From positions 1-64,000 of the forward strand of contig NZ_RQYM01000003.1 of assembly GCF_003859945.1 (NCBI RefSeq): a DNA stretch of 64,000 nt, read 5' to 3'. The position numbers were made by a program, and so were the translations under genes. Source of the stretch: Leucobacter sp. OH1287. GTDB lineage: Bacteria > Actinomycetota > Actinomycetes > Actinomycetales > Microbacteriaceae. Below the pieces are notes generated by a model. It ran no database searches. It had not been told where the DNA came from and saw only the letters and a list, made by a program, of their open reading frames with translations. This document shows positions 1-8,271 of the stretch, piece by piece. Numbering within the stretch: the first letter of the stretch is position 1; each line of letters starts with the position of its first letter.

Positions 1-153
1 TCTGAGTTGCCGGAGTTTCCTTGGTGGGTTGTTGTGCTTGGTGGGGGTGTTGTGGCTGCTGGTGTGTATTTGTGGTGGACCGGACGCCAACCAGTGGGGC
101 CGGCGAAGCCAGCCAAACCAGGCACCGCCGACCGGGGCGGTGAAGCTACTTAA
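1..153 (+). CDS. C-terminal end of an unidentified membrane protein (partial)
   Basis: The first 50 codons are the 3' end of a gene that begins before the window. They encode a hydrophobic segment beginning near PWWVVVLGGG (visible residues about 7-26), bounded by Trp residues, and then a Pro/Lys/Gly-rich tail of about 24 residues that ends at TAA 151-153. This looks like a C-terminal membrane anchor with a short, probably cytoplasmic, tail. No domain is visible, so the product cannot be named. The stop overlaps by 8 bases the stop of the convergent gene at 146-736. Confidence 0.6.
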   Translation, partial: SELPEFPWWVVVLGGGVVAAGVYLWWTGRQPVGPAKPAKPGTADRGGEAT

Positions 154-736
154 ACTCGGTGATTAGCTCGATCCGCTCACGCAAATAGTCTTTAAGCTGC
201 GGCGCGGTTGCTGCGGCGGCGCTCGGGTTCCAAAGCACCCGCACAGTGCCGTCAACAATCACCAGCCGCGACGGCTCCCCACTAGGCACCTGCAACGCTG
301 GCTGCTGCGCTGGATCAAACAGCAGCGGCGCATCGTAGTTCACCTGGGTTCCCTGCGCGAAACCGCTTTTGAACGCGAAACCGGCAAGATCGCGGCGCAG
401 CTCCTGGTCAACCGACTGGATGCCCAGCCGTTCACGTTTGGCAGCGCGGGTGGTTTTCGCGGTCGCCCACACCCTGCCGTCCGCGGCAATCAGCAGGCAG
501 CCGACCCGCCAAACCGGGGCAATCTCGGTGAACTTTGGTGCGATCCGCACAAACAGGCGGCGGCGTTCCGGGGTGAGGGAGGCGAGCTGCTCCCGCGGGA
601 TATCAGCGCCGGTCAGCAGGCGCACGGCATCAGACACAGCGCTGGCGACAGCGTCAGACACAGCGCTGGCAACGGTATTAGACACCGCCTCTGAGGCACC
701 TCCCGCGCCCGCTTCCGAGCTGACACTCTGACACAT
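146..736 (-). CDS. Hypothetical protein with Ala/Val/Ser repeat near the N-terminus
   Basis: A 196-residue protein. I place the start at the ATG at 736 because the open frame further upstream lies antisense to the CYTH gene. Residues about 10-40 carry an eight-residue repeat (SDAVASAV type) encoded by a 24-bp tandem repeat. The rest is a compact alpha/beta-looking domain with segments RLFVRIAPKFTEIAPVWRVG and VNYDAPLLFD, and it ends in a charged helix. I do not recognise the family. The gene is divergent from the CYTH gene (51 bp apart) and convergent with the partial membrane protein, so it is probably monocistronic. Confidence 0.6.
   Translation of the reverse strand: MCQSVSSEAGAGGASEAVSNTVASAVSDAVASAVSDAVRLLTGADIPREQLASLTPERRRLFVRIAPKFTEIAPVWRVGCLLIAADGRVWATAKTTRAAKRERLGIQSVDQELRRDLAGFAFKSGFAQGTQVNYDAPLLFDPAQQPALQVPSGEPSRLVIVDGTVRVLWNPSAAAATAPQLKDYLRERIELITEFK
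630..690. repeat. 24-bp tandem repeat inside the hypothetical gene
   Basis: A 17-base core (TCAGACACAGCGCTGGC) occurs at 630-646 and again at 654-670, with a degenerate third copy from about 678. The period of 24 bases keeps frame and gives the Ser-Asp-Ala-Val-Ala repeat in the protein. Confidence 0.7.
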
Positions 737-774
737 AAAAAATATATTAGTCGCAAAACCACAGCAGCAGGCTT

Positions 775-780
775 TAGGCT
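775..780 (+). promoter_or_regulatory. -10-like element of a probable leaderless promoter (CYTH gene)
   Basis: TAGGCT lies 7 bases before the ATG at 788 and no Shine-Dalgarno sequence precedes the ATG. This spacing puts the transcription start at or next to the start codon, as for many other genes here. No clear -35 is visible. Confidence 0.4.
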
Positions 781-787
781 TATTAGT

Positions 788-1606
788 ATGAACGAAATGG
801 TTGCAACCAGTCATTTGGAGACAGAACTCAAGTACGAGGTCAGAGCTGACATCAAACTTCCTGTCACGCTGAGCGGTGCAGACAGCGAGACAGAGATCGA
901 GCGGGTGGGCGGATCCACCGAAACAGGCCTGAAACACCACAGCAGCAGCGTTTATGAGCTCGCGGCGCACTACTACGACACACCCCAGCGGGAACTCGCG
1001 AAGAACGGGATCGCGCTCAGACTGCGCAGCGGCGGCGCCGACGAGGGATGGCACCTGAAACGGCGGGTTGACGCGCGCACCCAGCACGAAACCACCTGGC
1101 CGTATGAGGAGGAGCTGCCGGCGGGCGTGAGCGCGACGGTTGACGAGATTATTAGCGAGGCATCCACGCGGTTGGAGATTATCGCCGCGATTAAAACCAC
1201 GCGAACCGTGCATCGGATCAGCGACAGTACCGGGCGAATCGTCGCCGAAATCTGTGACGACCAGGTGAGCACCGTTGACAACAGCACCGGCATTAAACGC
1301 GTCTGGCGTGAGTGGGAGGCGGAGCTGGTTGAAACCGAAACCGGTGAGGTGTCGGAGCATCTGCTGAAAACCCTTGACGGGCTGCTGATTGAGGCGGGGG
1401 CAACGCCGTCGCTCGCCGACTCGAAGATTGCGCGCGCGGTTGGGGCGCTGCTGCCGGGGGCGTTAAAAAAATCGGCACCGCCCGCGACCATTGCGGCGCT
1501 GACGCTGCTGGAAACAGCCGATATTTTGCAGGCGGAGAGCCCGGGAGACCCGCGAATTGACCGGATCCGCACTATAATCGAACGGGTTCGAAATATGCGC
1601 GGCTAA
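788..1606 (+). CDS. CYTH domain protein (triphosphate tunnel metalloenzyme family)
   Basis: A 272-residue protein with the CYTH signature near its N-terminus: E11, E13 and K15 in LETELKYEV form the ExExK motif. Further family elements follow: AHYYDTPQRELAKNGIALRL, the basic LKRRVD strand and the acidic strand IVAEICDDQV. The family hydrolyses inorganic triphosphate or related triphosphates with divalent metal in a beta-tunnel. The typical C-terminal CHAD domain is absent; a short helical region of about 60 residues ends the protein. A 41-bp gap separates it from the uracil permease. The exact substrate cannot be read from sequence. Confidence 0.85.
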   Translation: MNEMVATSHLETELKYEVRADIKLPVTLSGADSETEIERVGGSTETGLKHHSSSVYELAAHYYDTPQRELAKNGIALRLRSGGADEGWHLKRRVDARTQHETTWPYEEELPAGVSATVDEIISEASTRLEIIAAIKTTRTVHRISDSTGRIVAEICDDQVSTVDNSTGIKRVWREWEAELVETETGEVSEHLLKTLDGLLIEAGATPSLADSKIARAVGALLPGALKKSAPPATIAALTLLETADILQAESPGDPRIDRIRTIIERVRNMRG

Positions 1607-1647
1607 CCCGTTTTGGGTCGGGCGGCGATAACACAGCAAAGGAAAAC

Positions 1648-2955
1648 ATGGCGCTCTGGCAAAAGCACGGTAACGGCAAAACTATTGAGCCCGGGGCGAT
1701 TGTGCTCCCCGAAGAGCGGCTCACCTGGGGTCGCACCATCGGGTTCGGCGCCCAGCACGTTGTGGCGATGTTCGGCGCAACCTTCCTCGTCCCGATCATC
1801 ACCGGTTTTTCACCGACCGCGACACTGTTCTTCTCCGGCCTCGGGACGCTGCTGTTCCTGCTGATAACCGGCAACCGGCTCCCCAGCTACCTCGGTTCGT
1901 CGTTCGCGTTTATTGCGCCGATCGGTGTTGCAACCGCCGCGCACGGGGACCTCTCGGCGGCAAGCTTCGGCCTGTTCGCAACCGGTCTGCTGCTGTTCGC
2001 GGTCGGCCTGGTTGTGCACTTCTTTGGCGCGGGGTGGATCAACGCCCTCATGCCGCCAGTCGTTATGGGTGCAATTGTCGCGCTGATCGGTTTTAACCTC
2101 GCGCCAGCGGTAAAAACCAACTTCAGCCTGCAGCCGATTATCGGCCTCATCACAATCACCTCGATCCTCGTCATCACCGTTGTTTTCAAGGGTCTGATCG
2201 GGCGTTTAGCCATTGTGCTCGGCGTTATGGTGGGCTACATTGCGGCGCTTGTTGGCAACCTGCTGGTGCCGGCGGGGGAGGATCCGCTGGTTAACACGAA
2301 AGCGATTGAGGAGGCCGCCTGGTTCGGCCTGCCAGAGTTCCACCTGATGGGCAACCCCTTCGAGACACCCGCGCTGTGGGGGCTTCTGCCCGCCTTCCTA
2401 CCGGTGGTTTTGGTGCTCATCGCCGAGAATGTTGGGCACGTTAAAAGCGTTGGTCTGATGCTCGGGCGGGATCTGGATCCGCTCACCGGCCGCGCCCTGT
2501 TTGCTGACGGCCTGAGCACCATGCTCGCCGGTTTCGGGGGTGGATCCGGCACCACAACATACGGCGAGAACATCGGCGTTATGGCTGCGACCCGGGTGTT
2601 TTCAACCGCCGCCTACTGGGTCGCCGGAATTGCCGCGCTGCTTTTGAGCTTCTCGCCAAAGATCGGGGCGGTGATTAACTCGATTCCGCCCGGAGTGCTC
2701 GGCGGCGTCACCGTGGCCCTCTATGGTCTTATCGGTTTGATCGGTGTGAAAATCTGGATCGACAACCGGGTTGATTTTAATAAACCGATTAACCAGTTTT
2801 CGGCAGCGGTTGCGCTGATCGTCGGTATCGCCGATTTCCTGATTGTGTCAGGCGACCTGCACTTCAACGGCATCGCGCTCGGATCGGTTGCGGCGATCGC
2901 TGTTTACCATCTGATGCGGGTAATTCAGAAGCTGCGCGGTTCGTCTGAAGCCTGA
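1648..2955 (+). CDS. uraA: Uracil permease, NCS2 family
   Basis: A 435-residue integral membrane protein with about 14 hydrophobic segments, the usual size for NCS2 nucleobase:proton symporters. The motif IAENVGHVKS (about residues 247-256) carries the Glu and His of the family's first substrate motif. GSGTTTYGENIGV (about residues 299-311) carries the second Glu that binds uracil in E. coli UraA. An AAAGGA Shine-Dalgarno sequence precedes the ATG. It imports uracil for pyrimidine salvage. Xanthine/uric acid transporters are the main alternative, but the YGENIGV motif favours uracil. No pyrimidine genes or attenuator are adjacent. Confidence 0.88.
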   Translation: MALWQKHGNGKTIEPGAIVLPEERLTWGRTIGFGAQHVVAMFGATFLVPIITGFSPTATLFFSGLGTLLFLLITGNRLPSYLGSSFAFIAPIGVATAAHGDLSAASFGLFATGLLLFAVGLVVHFFGAGWINALMPPVVMGAIVALIGFNLAPAVKTNFSLQPIIGLITITSILVITVVFKGLIGRLAIVLGVMVGYIAALVGNLLVPAGEDPLVNTKAIEEAAWFGLPEFHLMGNPFETPALWGLLPAFLPVVLVLIAENVGHVKSVGLMLGRDLDPLTGRALFADGLSTMLAGFGGGSGTTTYGENIGVMAATRVFSTAAYWVAGIAALLLSFSPKIGAVINSIPPGVLGGVTVALYGLIGLIGVKIWIDNRVDFNKPINQFSAAVALIVGIADFLIVSGDLHFNGIALGSVAAIAVYHLMRVIQKLRGSSEA

Positions 2956-3017
2956 AAAACCCCTGGCTAGTGTCTGAAACTCCGGCAATTATCATCGCAA
3001 ATTCACCAAAGGTCGCG

Positions 3018-3023
3018 TAGTCT
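3018..3023 (+). promoter_or_regulatory. -10-like element 6 bases before the helicase-like gene
   Basis: TAGTCT at 3018-3023 is followed by 6 bases and the GTG start at 3030. There is no convincing ribosome binding site, so a leaderless transcript is likely and the hexamer supports this start codon. Confidence 0.4.
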
Positions 3024-3029
3024 GACGGT

Positions 3030-6000
3030 GTGTGGAGTGTAGATTGGCGTAAGAACGCAAAAAAGAAAGCAGCCGAGGCGGCCGCTCGGGCAGAGCATGC
3101 CGACCAGGATCAGATTGCGACGCAGGCACACTCGGATGTGCGTGACCGGTTAGCGGACGGATACCAGCCGACCGAGCCGGTTAGTCGCGCTGACTCCGCG
3201 TCCCGTCACTCCGGCGGCGCAGCCGGTTACGACGACACCAGCGGTGACAACTCCACAGATGATTCAGCGGATCGCGCGGGTGCGCGTCCTGCGGGCTCCC
3301 CACACGGCTCAGCGGGCGCGGGTTCGGGCTCCGGCTCGGGCTCGGGCGGCTCCGGCTCCGGCGGTTCGGGCTCCGGCTTCGGCGGCGGATCGGGCTCGGG
3401 CTCTGGCGGCCGTCGGAACGGTGTTTCCGCGAGCGACGAGGTTGTCACCGACGACGTTGTTGCGGACGCTCAGGCGCAGGCGGCCGCACACGACGCGGCA
3501 AACGTCAAGGCGGCGCACGCAGCCTGGGCGAAAGAGCTGCGAAACATCGGCGGCCGCAACCCGCTGCTGCACTTTGATGACAGACTGCGCAACCGGGTGG
3601 ACCTATCAACCACCCACCCCGGCGGCCTCGCCCAGTTTATTACCGGTCAAAAGATTCTGCTCTCGGCGCTGATCCGCGACGACCAGGCACTGCGGCACGC
3701 AAAAGTTGCCGCCGCCCGCGTCACCGACAAAGCAACCGAGCTGCGTAACGTGCGCGGGCTTGAAACCACCTACCTCGGCGTGGGCATCGCAACCTGGGAG
3801 TTTGAGGGCGACAGTTTCTGCGCGCCCGTGCTGCTCAGGCCGCTCGCGCTGCGCCGCTACGGCCGCGACTTCGAACTGAAACTAAAAAACGGCGGCTTCG
3901 TCAACCCCGACCTGGTGCGGGCACTGCGCGAACAGTTCGGCATAACCGTTGACGCCCGCGCGCTGCTGCAACTCTCACAGGCGGAGGGCGTCTTCAAACC
4001 TCAGCCGGTTATCGACCGTCTCCGCTACATGGCCGCTGGCGTCGCCGACTTCAGCGTGCAACCGCGACTGGTTGTTTCAACCTTCGCCGGTATCTCACAC
4101 AGCATGCTCAGTGACCTGGTGGATCTCGACACCCCGCTGCTCAACGCGGTTGCAGGCAGCAGCGAGTCCCGCGCGCTGCTGCGCGAAAGCTACCACCCGG
4201 TTGACGGTGTGCCACTCAACAAGCGCACCCCCGAAACCGACCGGGTGCTCTACGACACCGACGCAGAGCAGGACGATGTTTTAACCCAGATCAACGCCGG
4301 CCACTCACTGACGGTGCGCACACTGCCGGGAACCGGTGGCACTCAGACCGTAGTGAACGCGATCGGGGAACTTGTGCGCTCCGGCAAGCGTGTGCTCGTT
4401 GTCTCGCCACGGCACGCCACAATCGAGGGGATCTCTTACCGACTCGCGCGGATCGGACTGCCCGGCCTCGCTGTCACCCCAAACGGCCTGCGTCGCAGCC
4501 TGGTTGAGGCGATCCGTCGCAACGAACAGAGCCATAATCGGCTTAGCAGCGAGATTGATCAGGCGCTGGTGCGACTGCGCAGTGTGCTGCTTGATTATCG
4601 GGAGGCGCTTGATAAAACCGATGATAGGTTAGGGATCTCGCCGATTCAGGCGCTGCGCGAGCTGGTGAAGCTGTCGTTGCTTGCGGATCCGCCCCAGACA
4701 ACCGTGCGATTAAGCGAGAAAGCGCTGCTGTCACTCGCGATTGACCGCAGTGATATTGCGCAGCTGCTCACCGAGGTTGCTAGGCTCGGGCAGTTCCAGT
4801 ACGGGCCGGACGATTCGCCCTGGTACGGGGTCACCTTCAACACAACCGAGGAGGCGCGGGTTGCTTACGCTCGGGCGGTTGATGTTGCTGAAACGAAACT
4901 GCAGCGGCTGATTACCAGCGCCGGAGAACTGATTGAGCAAACCTCACTCAGGCCGTTTGAAACGATTGCGGAACTGGGTGTCTATCTGCGACTGCTCGGC
5001 GGTATTCGTGAAACCCTCGACCGTTTCAACCCCGAGGTTTACGACCGGTCACTGACCGAGGTGATTGCGGCGCACGCGCCACGGTCGGCCAGTGACACCA
5101 TGTCGTCAGCGAATCGTCGCCGCCTAAAGAAACTCGCGCGCGAGTATGTCCGCCCGGGCGTGCAGATTGACGACATGTATTCCCGGCTGATGCAGATTCA
5201 GCAGCAGCGTGTGCTGTGGCACAGATACTGCACTGTCGCCGGCACCCGACCCGAAATCCCGATCGGGCTGGAAGAGGTAACAACCCAGTTCAAGGCGCTG
5301 TTTGATGATATTGAGGCGCTCGATAAAACCCTCGACGTGACGGTTGATGAGCAGCCGATGCGTAATCTGCCGTTGCCGGAGTTGAACAGCCGAATCGCCG
5401 CGCTCGCCGAAGAGTCAGAGGTTTTGCAGAATATTCAGGAGCGCACCAGCATTATTGAGCGGCTGCGTGAGGCAGACCTGGAAGCACTGCTCGCGGACCT
5501 GTCGAACCGGCATGTTTCGGCGGATCAGGTCGGTCCGGAGCTTGAACAGGCGTGGTGGCAGACCGCGCTAGAGTCGCTGCTGCAACACAATAAGGCGCTG
5601 CTCGCCGCCAACATGCCTGTGATTGAGCGGCTCGAATCTGATTTTAGGCTCGTCGATGACGCACACGCTGGCGCCAACGGCACAGTGCTCGCAGCCCAGC
5701 TCGCTGACGCTTGGCGGGTTGCGATCCTCGACAGTCGCGCTGAGGCGCAGGCGCTGCGTGACCTGCTGCGGGCTGGCACGCCTAGCCCGGAGGCACTGTT
5801 CCAGGTTGCACCAAACCTGGTGAACACGCTCGCGCCGGTGTGGGCGATGAGCCCGTACGAGGTGCCGCTGATGCCTCGCCACCTAAAGTTTGACGCGGTG
5901 CTGTTGGTTGACGCCGCCGCGATCAGCACCGCCGAGGCAGCTCCGGCGCTCCGTCGCGCACGGCAGGTTGTTGCCTTCGGTGACCCGGTTATTCAGCATC

Positions 6001-7400
6001 CCGCGCCATTCGAGGTTGCGGTGCTGGATCCGCACGCCTCAGGCCCGGCGAAGCCGCGTGACAAGAAAGCGGAACCGGTTTCAGCGGTGCGCACGGTCGC
6101 AGACCTGCCCAAGCCGGTTAAGCAGGCGGATCCATCAAAGCTCAAGAGCGTTTATGCGGCCCTCACCGACGTGCTGCCGGAGCTACAGCTCACCCACAGC
6201 TACCGTGCTGGCGGCGCCGACCTCACCCACCTGGTTAACACTCGTTTCTACGACGGCAAGATTAAATCGCTGCCGTGGGCGGGCACCTTCCTTGGCAGGT
6301 CAAGCCTCAGCTACGAGTTTGTGCGTGCCGGGCAGGGGGTTGTGGATCACAGCACCGGCGCCGTAGAAAGCACCGACGCCGAGGTGGAGCGCGTTATCCG
6401 ACTGGTTTTGGAGCACGCAACCGAGCGGCCAAACGAGTCACTGATGGTTATCACCGCGAGCCACAAACACGCGGTTCGTGTCTGGCAGTCAGTGCTTGCG
6501 GCGTTTGCGAAACGACAGGATCTGCGGAACTTCCTACTCGGTGAGCACGCGGAACCGTTTGTTGTTGTAACCCTCGAAGAAGCCACCGCTTTAAGCCGTG
6601 ACCGGGTTATATTCTCCATCGGGTATGGACGCACTCCGCACGGTCGAGTGCTCTCAAACTTTGGTGCGCTGAGCGAGCCGGGTGGTGAGCGACTAATCGC
6701 GGTCGCCATGACCCGCGCGCGCCGGGCGATGACTATTGTCAGCTGCTTCAGGCCAGAACACCTCGACCAGACACGGATTGAGCACGGCGTTGCCGAGCTG
6801 TCCGCGGTGCTCGCCGCCGACAGTCCCGAGGTGCTGCCGGAGGTGCTGCCCGAGGAGCAGGAGGCGATGGTCGGTGAACTGGCTGAACGCCTGACCGCGC
6901 TCGGTCTGACAACCGCGCTCAACTACGGCGGCGCCATCCCGCTCGCCGCCTCTTATGGCGATCGCGCTGTTGCCGTGGATATTGACTTTAGCGGCGAAGA
7001 TGACAGCCTGCGCCACACCCTGCGGCTGCGGCCGGCTGTGCTGCGCCGCCTCGGCTGGCACTACCAGCGGGTGCAGAGCTTCGACCTGTTCGCTGACCCG
7101 GGCGAGGTGGCTTTGCGGATCGCCCGCATTGTCGGCTACGAACCCAACAGCGTAGACGCGGCTGGCGTGGGTGACCCTGCTGATTCCGCCGACGCTGCTG
7201 CTAACGAGACTCGACATGTTGAGGTGGATCGCGCTGCTGCGGGTGCTGATGAGACCGTGCCGGTTGATGAGCGGGTGCGGAAACAGTATCGCGCTAAAGC
7301 GGCGGCTAAGGCGAAACAGGCTGGCTCGAACGCTGACACCCGAGCCAGTGCTGAGGCTGAGGATGCCGCAGCTGCCGGTGCTGATGCCGATTGTTGCTGA
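3030..7400 (+). CDS. Large superfamily 1 helicase-like protein with degenerate ATPase motifs
   Basis: A 1456-residue protein. Residues 1-130 are charged and then Gly/Ser-rich low complexity. Residues about 170-360 resemble the DUF4011-type N-terminus (RNIGGRNPLLHFDDRLRNRV). Two RecA-like helicase halves follow. Motif I reads LPGTGGTQT, lacking the Walker A Lys. Motif II reads FDAVLLVDAAAI where active relatives have DEAS, so the catalytic Glu is lost. Later motifs remain: GDPVIQHP, LTHSYRAGG and AMTRARRAM (motif VI). The last about 200 residues include VAVDIDFSGED and RLGWHYQRV, resembling the Vsr/REase-like (MTES_1575) tail of such proteins, then an Ala/Asp/Glu-rich end. It is probably a DNA/RNA-binding pseudo-helicase; its function is unknown. 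Confidence 0.8.
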   Translation: MWSVDWRKNAKKKAAEAAARAEHADQDQIATQAHSDVRDRLADGYQPTEPVSRADSASRHSGGAAGYDDTSGDNSTDDSADRAGARPAGSPHGSAGAGSGSGSGSGGSGSGGSGSGFGGGSGSGSGGRRNGVSASDEVVTDDVVADAQAQAAAHDAANVKAAHAAWAKELRNIGGRNPLLHFDDRLRNRVDLSTTHPGGLAQFITGQKILLSALIRDDQALRHAKVAAARVTDKATELRNVRGLETTYLGVGIATWEFEGDSFCAPVLLRPLALRRYGRDFELKLKNGGFVNPDLVRALREQFGITVDARALLQLSQAEGVFKPQPVIDRLRYMAAGVADFSVQPRLVVSTFAGISHSMLSDLVDLDTPLLNAVAGSSESRALLRESYHPVDGVPLNKRTPETDRVLYDTDAEQDDVLTQINAGHSLTVRTLPGTGGTQTVVNAIGELVRSGKRVLVVSPRHATIEGISYRLARIGLPGLAVTPNGLRRSLVEAIRRNEQSHNRLSSEIDQALVRLRSVLLDYREALDKTDDRLGISPIQALRELVKLSLLADPPQTTVRLSEKALLSLAIDRSDIAQLLTEVARLGQFQYGPDDSPWYGVTFNTTEEARVAYARAVDVAETKLQRLITSAGELIEQTSLRPFETIAELGVYLRLLGGIRETLDRFNPEVYDRSLTEVIAAHAPRSASDTMSSANRRRLKKLAREYVRPGVQIDDMYSRLMQIQQQRVLWHRYCTVAGTRPEIPIGLEEVTTQFKALFDDIEALDKTLDVTVDEQPMRNLPLPELNSRIAALAEESEVLQNIQERTSIIERLREADLEALLADLSNRHVSADQVGPELEQAWWQTALESLLQHNKALLAANMPVIERLESDFRLVDDAHAGANGTVLAAQLADAWRVAILDSRAEAQALRDLLRAGTPSPEALFQVAPNLVNTLAPVWAMSPYEVPLMPRHLKFDAVLLVDAAAISTAEAAPALRRARQVVAFGDPVIQHPAPFEVAVLDPHASGPAKPRDKKAEPVSAVRTVADLPKPVKQADPSKLKSVYAALTDVLPELQLTHSYRAGGADLTHLVNTRFYDGKIKSLPWAGTFLGRSSLSYEFVRAGQGVVDHSTGAVESTDAEVERVIRLVLEHATERPNESLMVITASHKHAVRVWQSVLAAFAKRQDLRNFLLGEHAEPFVVVTLEEATALSRDRVIFSIGYGRTPHGRVLSNFGALSEPGGERLIAVAMTRARRAMTIVSCFRPEHLDQTRIEHGVAELSAVLAADSPEVLPEVLPEEQEAMVGELAERLTALGLTTALNYGGAIPLAASYGDRAVAVDIDFSGEDDSLRHTLRLRPAVLRRLGWHYQRVQSFDLFADPGEVALRIARIVGYEPNSVDAAGVGDPADSADAAANETRHVEVDRAAAGADETVPVDERVRKQYRAKAAAKAKQAGSNADTRASAEAEDAAAAGADADCC
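3310..3412. repeat. Gly/Ser-coding low-complexity tract
   Basis: Alternating GGCTCC/GGCTCG hexamers and GGCGG triplets encode about 35 residues of almost pure Gly and Ser near the N-terminus of the helicase-like protein. This is a flexible linker and a site prone to length change by slippage. Confidence 0.75.
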
Positions 7401-7426
7401 TGCAGGGGACGGCACTGAGGAGACTC

Positions 7427-7702
7427 GTGACAAGTGATAGTGGCCGGCTGCAGCGGCTTGGTGCTCGGAGAGTGCGCCGCTGCAGTGAGGTTACTGAAAC
7501 TGCTGAACCAGCGAGCAATATTTTCGACGAGACGGTGAAGGGTGTGGACGCTTCACACACCACCACACCTGACACCGTCTCTCGAACAGTTGGGGGAACA
7601 GCGAAGCAGCGTGCAAGACGCACGAGTAAACCTCGTCGGGAGCTAACCCCTGATGAGCAGCGGCTAATTCAGGATGTTCCGCCGCACTGGGGTAAAACCT
7701 AA
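7427..7702 (+). CDS. Small basic protein downstream of the helicase-like gene
   Basis: A 91-residue Arg- and Thr-rich protein. I choose the GTG at 7427 because AGGAG lies 5 bases upstream. It starts 26 bases after the helicase stop, so the two are probably cotranscribed. The middle is disordered (many Thr, Ala and Lys). The C-terminus, ELTPDEQRLIQDVPPHWGKT, is the only structured-looking, probably conserved piece. No domain is recognised. Its position suggests a partner of the helicase-like protein. Confidence 0.55.
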   Translation: MTSDSGRLQRLGARRVRRCSEVTETAEPASNIFDETVKGVDASHTTTPDTVSRTVGGTAKQRARRTSKPRRELTPDEQRLIQDVPPHWGKT

Positions 7703-7759
7703 CTCGCTCAACGGCGCCGACAGGCTAGAGTTTCCCCTGCGCAGCGGGTAAACAGAAAC

Positions 7760-7793
7760 CGCTTGGGTGACCAAACAGTCGGGCACCCAAGCG
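7760..7793. terminator. Bidirectional hairpin between convergent genes
   Basis: A perfect 10-bp stem (CGCTTGGGTG with CACCCAAGCG) and a 14-base loop lie between the + strand gene ending at 7702 and the - strand gene ending at 7812. There is no U-run on either strand, so Rho-independent termination is plausible but not certain. Confidence 0.5.
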
Positions 7794-7811
7794 ACTCTGT
7801 CGGGGGGAGTG

Positions 7812-8258
7812 TTAAGGAAGTTTGTTCGACTTAGTCCATTCCTCTTCTGTTGACTCTTTGAAGATGAATTTTTCCCCTGTCTCCTCGCTAACCAGCTCCG
7901 CCTTACCGTCAGGCAGTAGCATCATGGAATTTATATAGAGCGATGCCTCGCTAAAATCGTCGGGGCAGTTTGCAACATATATATCTGTTCTGCCCTGGGA
8001 ATGCAGGTCAATTATGTCTCCTTTTCTGCTCCATAAGCCAGTGGTAGTACACGGCGAATAAGCATAATATTGTTCGCCACCTTCGTCTACTAAGCGCAAG
8101 AACAATTGCGGATAATCCTCAGAAACCCAGAACTCTGCTAGCTCTTTATCCTCAGATACTGCACCCGGGGTTGCTGAACAGCCAACGGCAATCCAACCGA
8201 CCACAGTGAGCACGACAGCAACCTTGAGAAAACTACGATTTTGCCACTTGCTGAGCAT
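7812..8258 (-). CDS. Putative lipoprotein paired with the secreted protease
   Basis: A 148-residue protein with a basic N-terminus, a hydrophobic core (VAVVLTVVGWIAVGC) and a lipobox-like IAVGC, so cleavage and lipidation before Cys27 are likely. The mature part is small, acidic and probably beta-rich, with segments FWVSEDYPQLFLRLV and GLWSRKGDIIDLH. No family is recognised. GGAGG lies 8 bases before the ATG, and the gene starts 13 bases after the protease stop, so the pair should be cotranslated. Base composition is lower in G+C than in neighbours, suggesting joint acquisition. It could be a chaperone, inhibitor or surface partner of the protease (inference). Confidence 0.65.
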   Translation of the reverse strand: MLSKWQNRSFLKVAVVLTVVGWIAVGCSATPGAVSEDKELAEFWVSEDYPQLFLRLVDEGGEQYYAYSPCTTTGLWSRKGDIIDLHSQGRTDIYVANCPDDFSEASLYINSMMLLPDGKAELVSEETGEKFIFKESTEEEWTKSNKLP

Positions 8259-8271
8259 GCCGAATGCCTCC

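Noticed and set aside
737-1360. Upstream extension of the minus-strand gene at 146-736 through the CYTH gene
   Set aside because: It is antisense to a well-supported CYTH domain gene and has no recognisable domain; the ATG at 736 is the natural start.
3310-3412. Possible CRISPR-like repeat array
   Set aside because: Short in-frame Gly/Ser codon repeats without spacers.
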